A DNA stretch of 5,618 bases from Defluviitaleaceae bacterium (GTDB lineage: Bacteria > Bacillota > Clostridia > Lachnospirales > WRAX01), in assembly GCA_009781815.1 (NCBI GenBank), contig WQVB01000088.1:1-5618 (forward strand), written 5' to 3'. Positions 4,779 to 5,618 of the stretch are shown here, piece by piece. Position 1 is the first letter of the stretch. Each line of letters starts with the position of its first letter. The notes under the pieces were generated by a model that worked only from the letters and a program-made list of their open reading frames with translations, made no database searches and was not told the DNA's origin. Made by a program: the position numbers and the translations under genes.

Positions 4779-5618
4779 ATGAAAAGTAAAATCAAAAATT
4801 TAGCAAAGGGGCTAATGGCGCTTACACTAATAGCAACAATGACGCCCATAGCTCACACTACTGTGCATGCAACGCCAACACAGCAAGAAGCACGTGCGGT
4901 ATTTTCTACGGGAACGGTTGGCCCAAATGGTGCACCTTGGGTGTTATACAATGACGGTGTAGTGGAGGTAGAGTCAGGATTTATTAACTGGACTAACGGC
5001 GCGCGCAGCCCATGGGATGCACACCGTAATAATATCCACAAGATTGTCTTTAACGGCCCTATCACCGCTGGTGAATCTTTATCAGGTTTGTTTACTAATC
5101 TACAAAATGTAACCGAAATAGAAGGTTTACATTATTTCGACACCAGCATGGTGCAGAATATGAACCATATGTTCATTAATACACGTAGCCTTGTGGAGTT
5201 GGATTTATCCAATTGGGATACTAGCAATGTGCTACATATGGAGCGTATGTTCTTCGAGACGGGCTTAAGTAGCTTGAATTTATCAAATTGGGATACTAGC
5301 AATGTGAGAGGCAGTATGTCATGGTTGTTTGCCAATGCACGCAACCTTGAAGTTCTAAACATTTCTAATTGGGATATTGGTAACACAACAAACTTACTAA
5401 GCATGCTTCAACAAGCTACGTCATTACGTCAACTTACCCTAGGTGAGAATTTTACAAGTACTATCCCTAGCTTCACTAGGATTGCTTTGCCAGAAATAGT
5501 TGCGAATGAGGTATATACTGGCAGATGGCAAAATGTAGGGGCTGGCACACTAAATAACCCTCAAGGTGAGTTTGTATTTACATCAACTCAATTAATAGCA
5601 CATTATGCAACAAACCCA
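4779..5618 (+). CDS. Secreted BspA-like (DUF285 repeat) surface protein, 3' end outside window
   Basis: The frame is open from the ATG at 4779 to the right edge (280 codons, no stop), so the protein is incomplete. A signal peptide is visible: basic MKSKIKNLAKG, a hydrophobic core, then a likely cleavage site after VHA (residue 31). Residues 45-120 (VGPNGAPWVLYNDG, then KIVFNGPI, SLSGLFTNL, EIEGLHYFDTS) match the N-terminal region of Firmicute DUF285 proteins. Four units of 25-27 residues follow (about 120-225) with the pattern WDTSNV..M..MF......L..L.LSNW; the fourth is degenerate (WDIGNTTN). After them come YTGRWQNVGAGT and NPQGEFVFTSTQL, a typical post-repeat segment. Such proteins are exported and often attached to the cell wall, with adhesion roles reported for relatives such as BspA. 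Whether an anchor such as LPXTG exists lies outside the window. GGAG at 4764-4767 (11 bases upstream) is the likely ribosome binding site; a stronger GGAGGAG at 4736-4742 is too distant. Confidence 0.9.
   Translation, partial: MKSKIKNLAKGLMALTLIATMTPIAHTTVHATPTQQEARAVFSTGTVGPNGAPWVLYNDGVVEVESGFINWTNGARSPWDAHRNNIHKIVFNGPITAGESLSGLFTNLQNVTEIEGLHYFDTSMVQNMNHMFINTRSLVELDLSNWDTSNVLHMERMFFETGLSSLNLSNWDTSNVRGSMSWLFANARNLEVLNISNWDIGNTTNLLSMLQQATSLRQLTLGENFTSTIPSFTRIALPEIVANEVYTGRWQNVGAGTLNNPQGEFVFTSTQLIAHYATNP
5199..5306 (+). repeat. Direct DNA repeat coding for the DUF285 unit LDLSNWDTSNV
   Basis: Two 33-base copies (5199-5231 and 5274-5306) lie exactly 75 bases (25 codons) apart and match at 31 of 33 positions. 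They encode LDLSNWDTSNV and LNLSNWDTSNV. The near identity at DNA level, including synonymous positions, suggests fairly recent duplication or gene conversion within the repeat region. Neighbouring units are more diverged. Confidence 0.85.

Noticed and set aside
4853..5065. Reverse-strand open frame of 70 codons
   Set aside because: It is antisense to the signal peptide and N-terminal region of the BspA-like protein and has no supporting motif.
5132..5404. Reverse-strand open frame with internal repeats (LLVSQ...)
   Set aside because: Its repeats simply mirror the DUF285 repeats on the forward strand.

Overview
The window looks like a chromosomal piece of a low-to-moderate GC Gram-positive bacterium, most likely a clostridia-like Firmicute. 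The evidence is strong AGGAG-type ribosome binding sites, sigma-A-like promoters (TTGAAA-17-TATAAT), two lipobox lipoproteins, an OpuC-type ABC importer with a lipoprotein receptor, and a secreted BspA-like repeat protein. The species cannot be named from this sequence.

Positions 1-2828 hold the visible part of one operon for a compatible-solute importer of the OpuC/OsmU (glycine betaine, carnitine or choline) family. The order is a permease cut by the window edge, a substrate-binding lipoprotein, an ATPase and a second permease. The last three genes are tightly packed (a 4-base ATGA overlap, then a 1-base gap with a TTG start). The operon ends at a strong intrinsic terminator. The lipoprotein would capture the solute outside the membrane, the two different permeases would form the channel, and an ATPase dimer would power uptake. 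The ATPase lacks the C-terminal CBS domains that many family members use for regulation.

Positions 2829-3237 are non-coding. They contain a perfect 28-bp inverted repeat whose arms are themselves hairpins, resembling dispersed REP/MITE-like elements. After it come a well-formed promoter and a 12-bp palindrome in the leader of the next gene. Positions 3238-4389 encode a lipoprotein of unknown function with a C-terminal domain resembling the Listeria-Bacteroides (Flg_new/InlB B-repeat) module. It ends at a terminator almost identical to that of the importer operon (55 of 57 bases).

Positions 4470-4778 are mostly non-coding, with one or two promoter-like sites. From 4779 a secreted protein with DUF285/BspA-type repeats (WDTSNV..M..MF) runs off the right edge. 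The right half therefore looks like independently transcribed surface-protein genes beside a transport operon. I see no evidence for a defence system, CRISPR array, integrase or intact transposase. The best leads are the repeated terminator, the nested inverted repeat, the uncharacterised lipoprotein with its internal codon-use shift, and the CBS-less ATPase.
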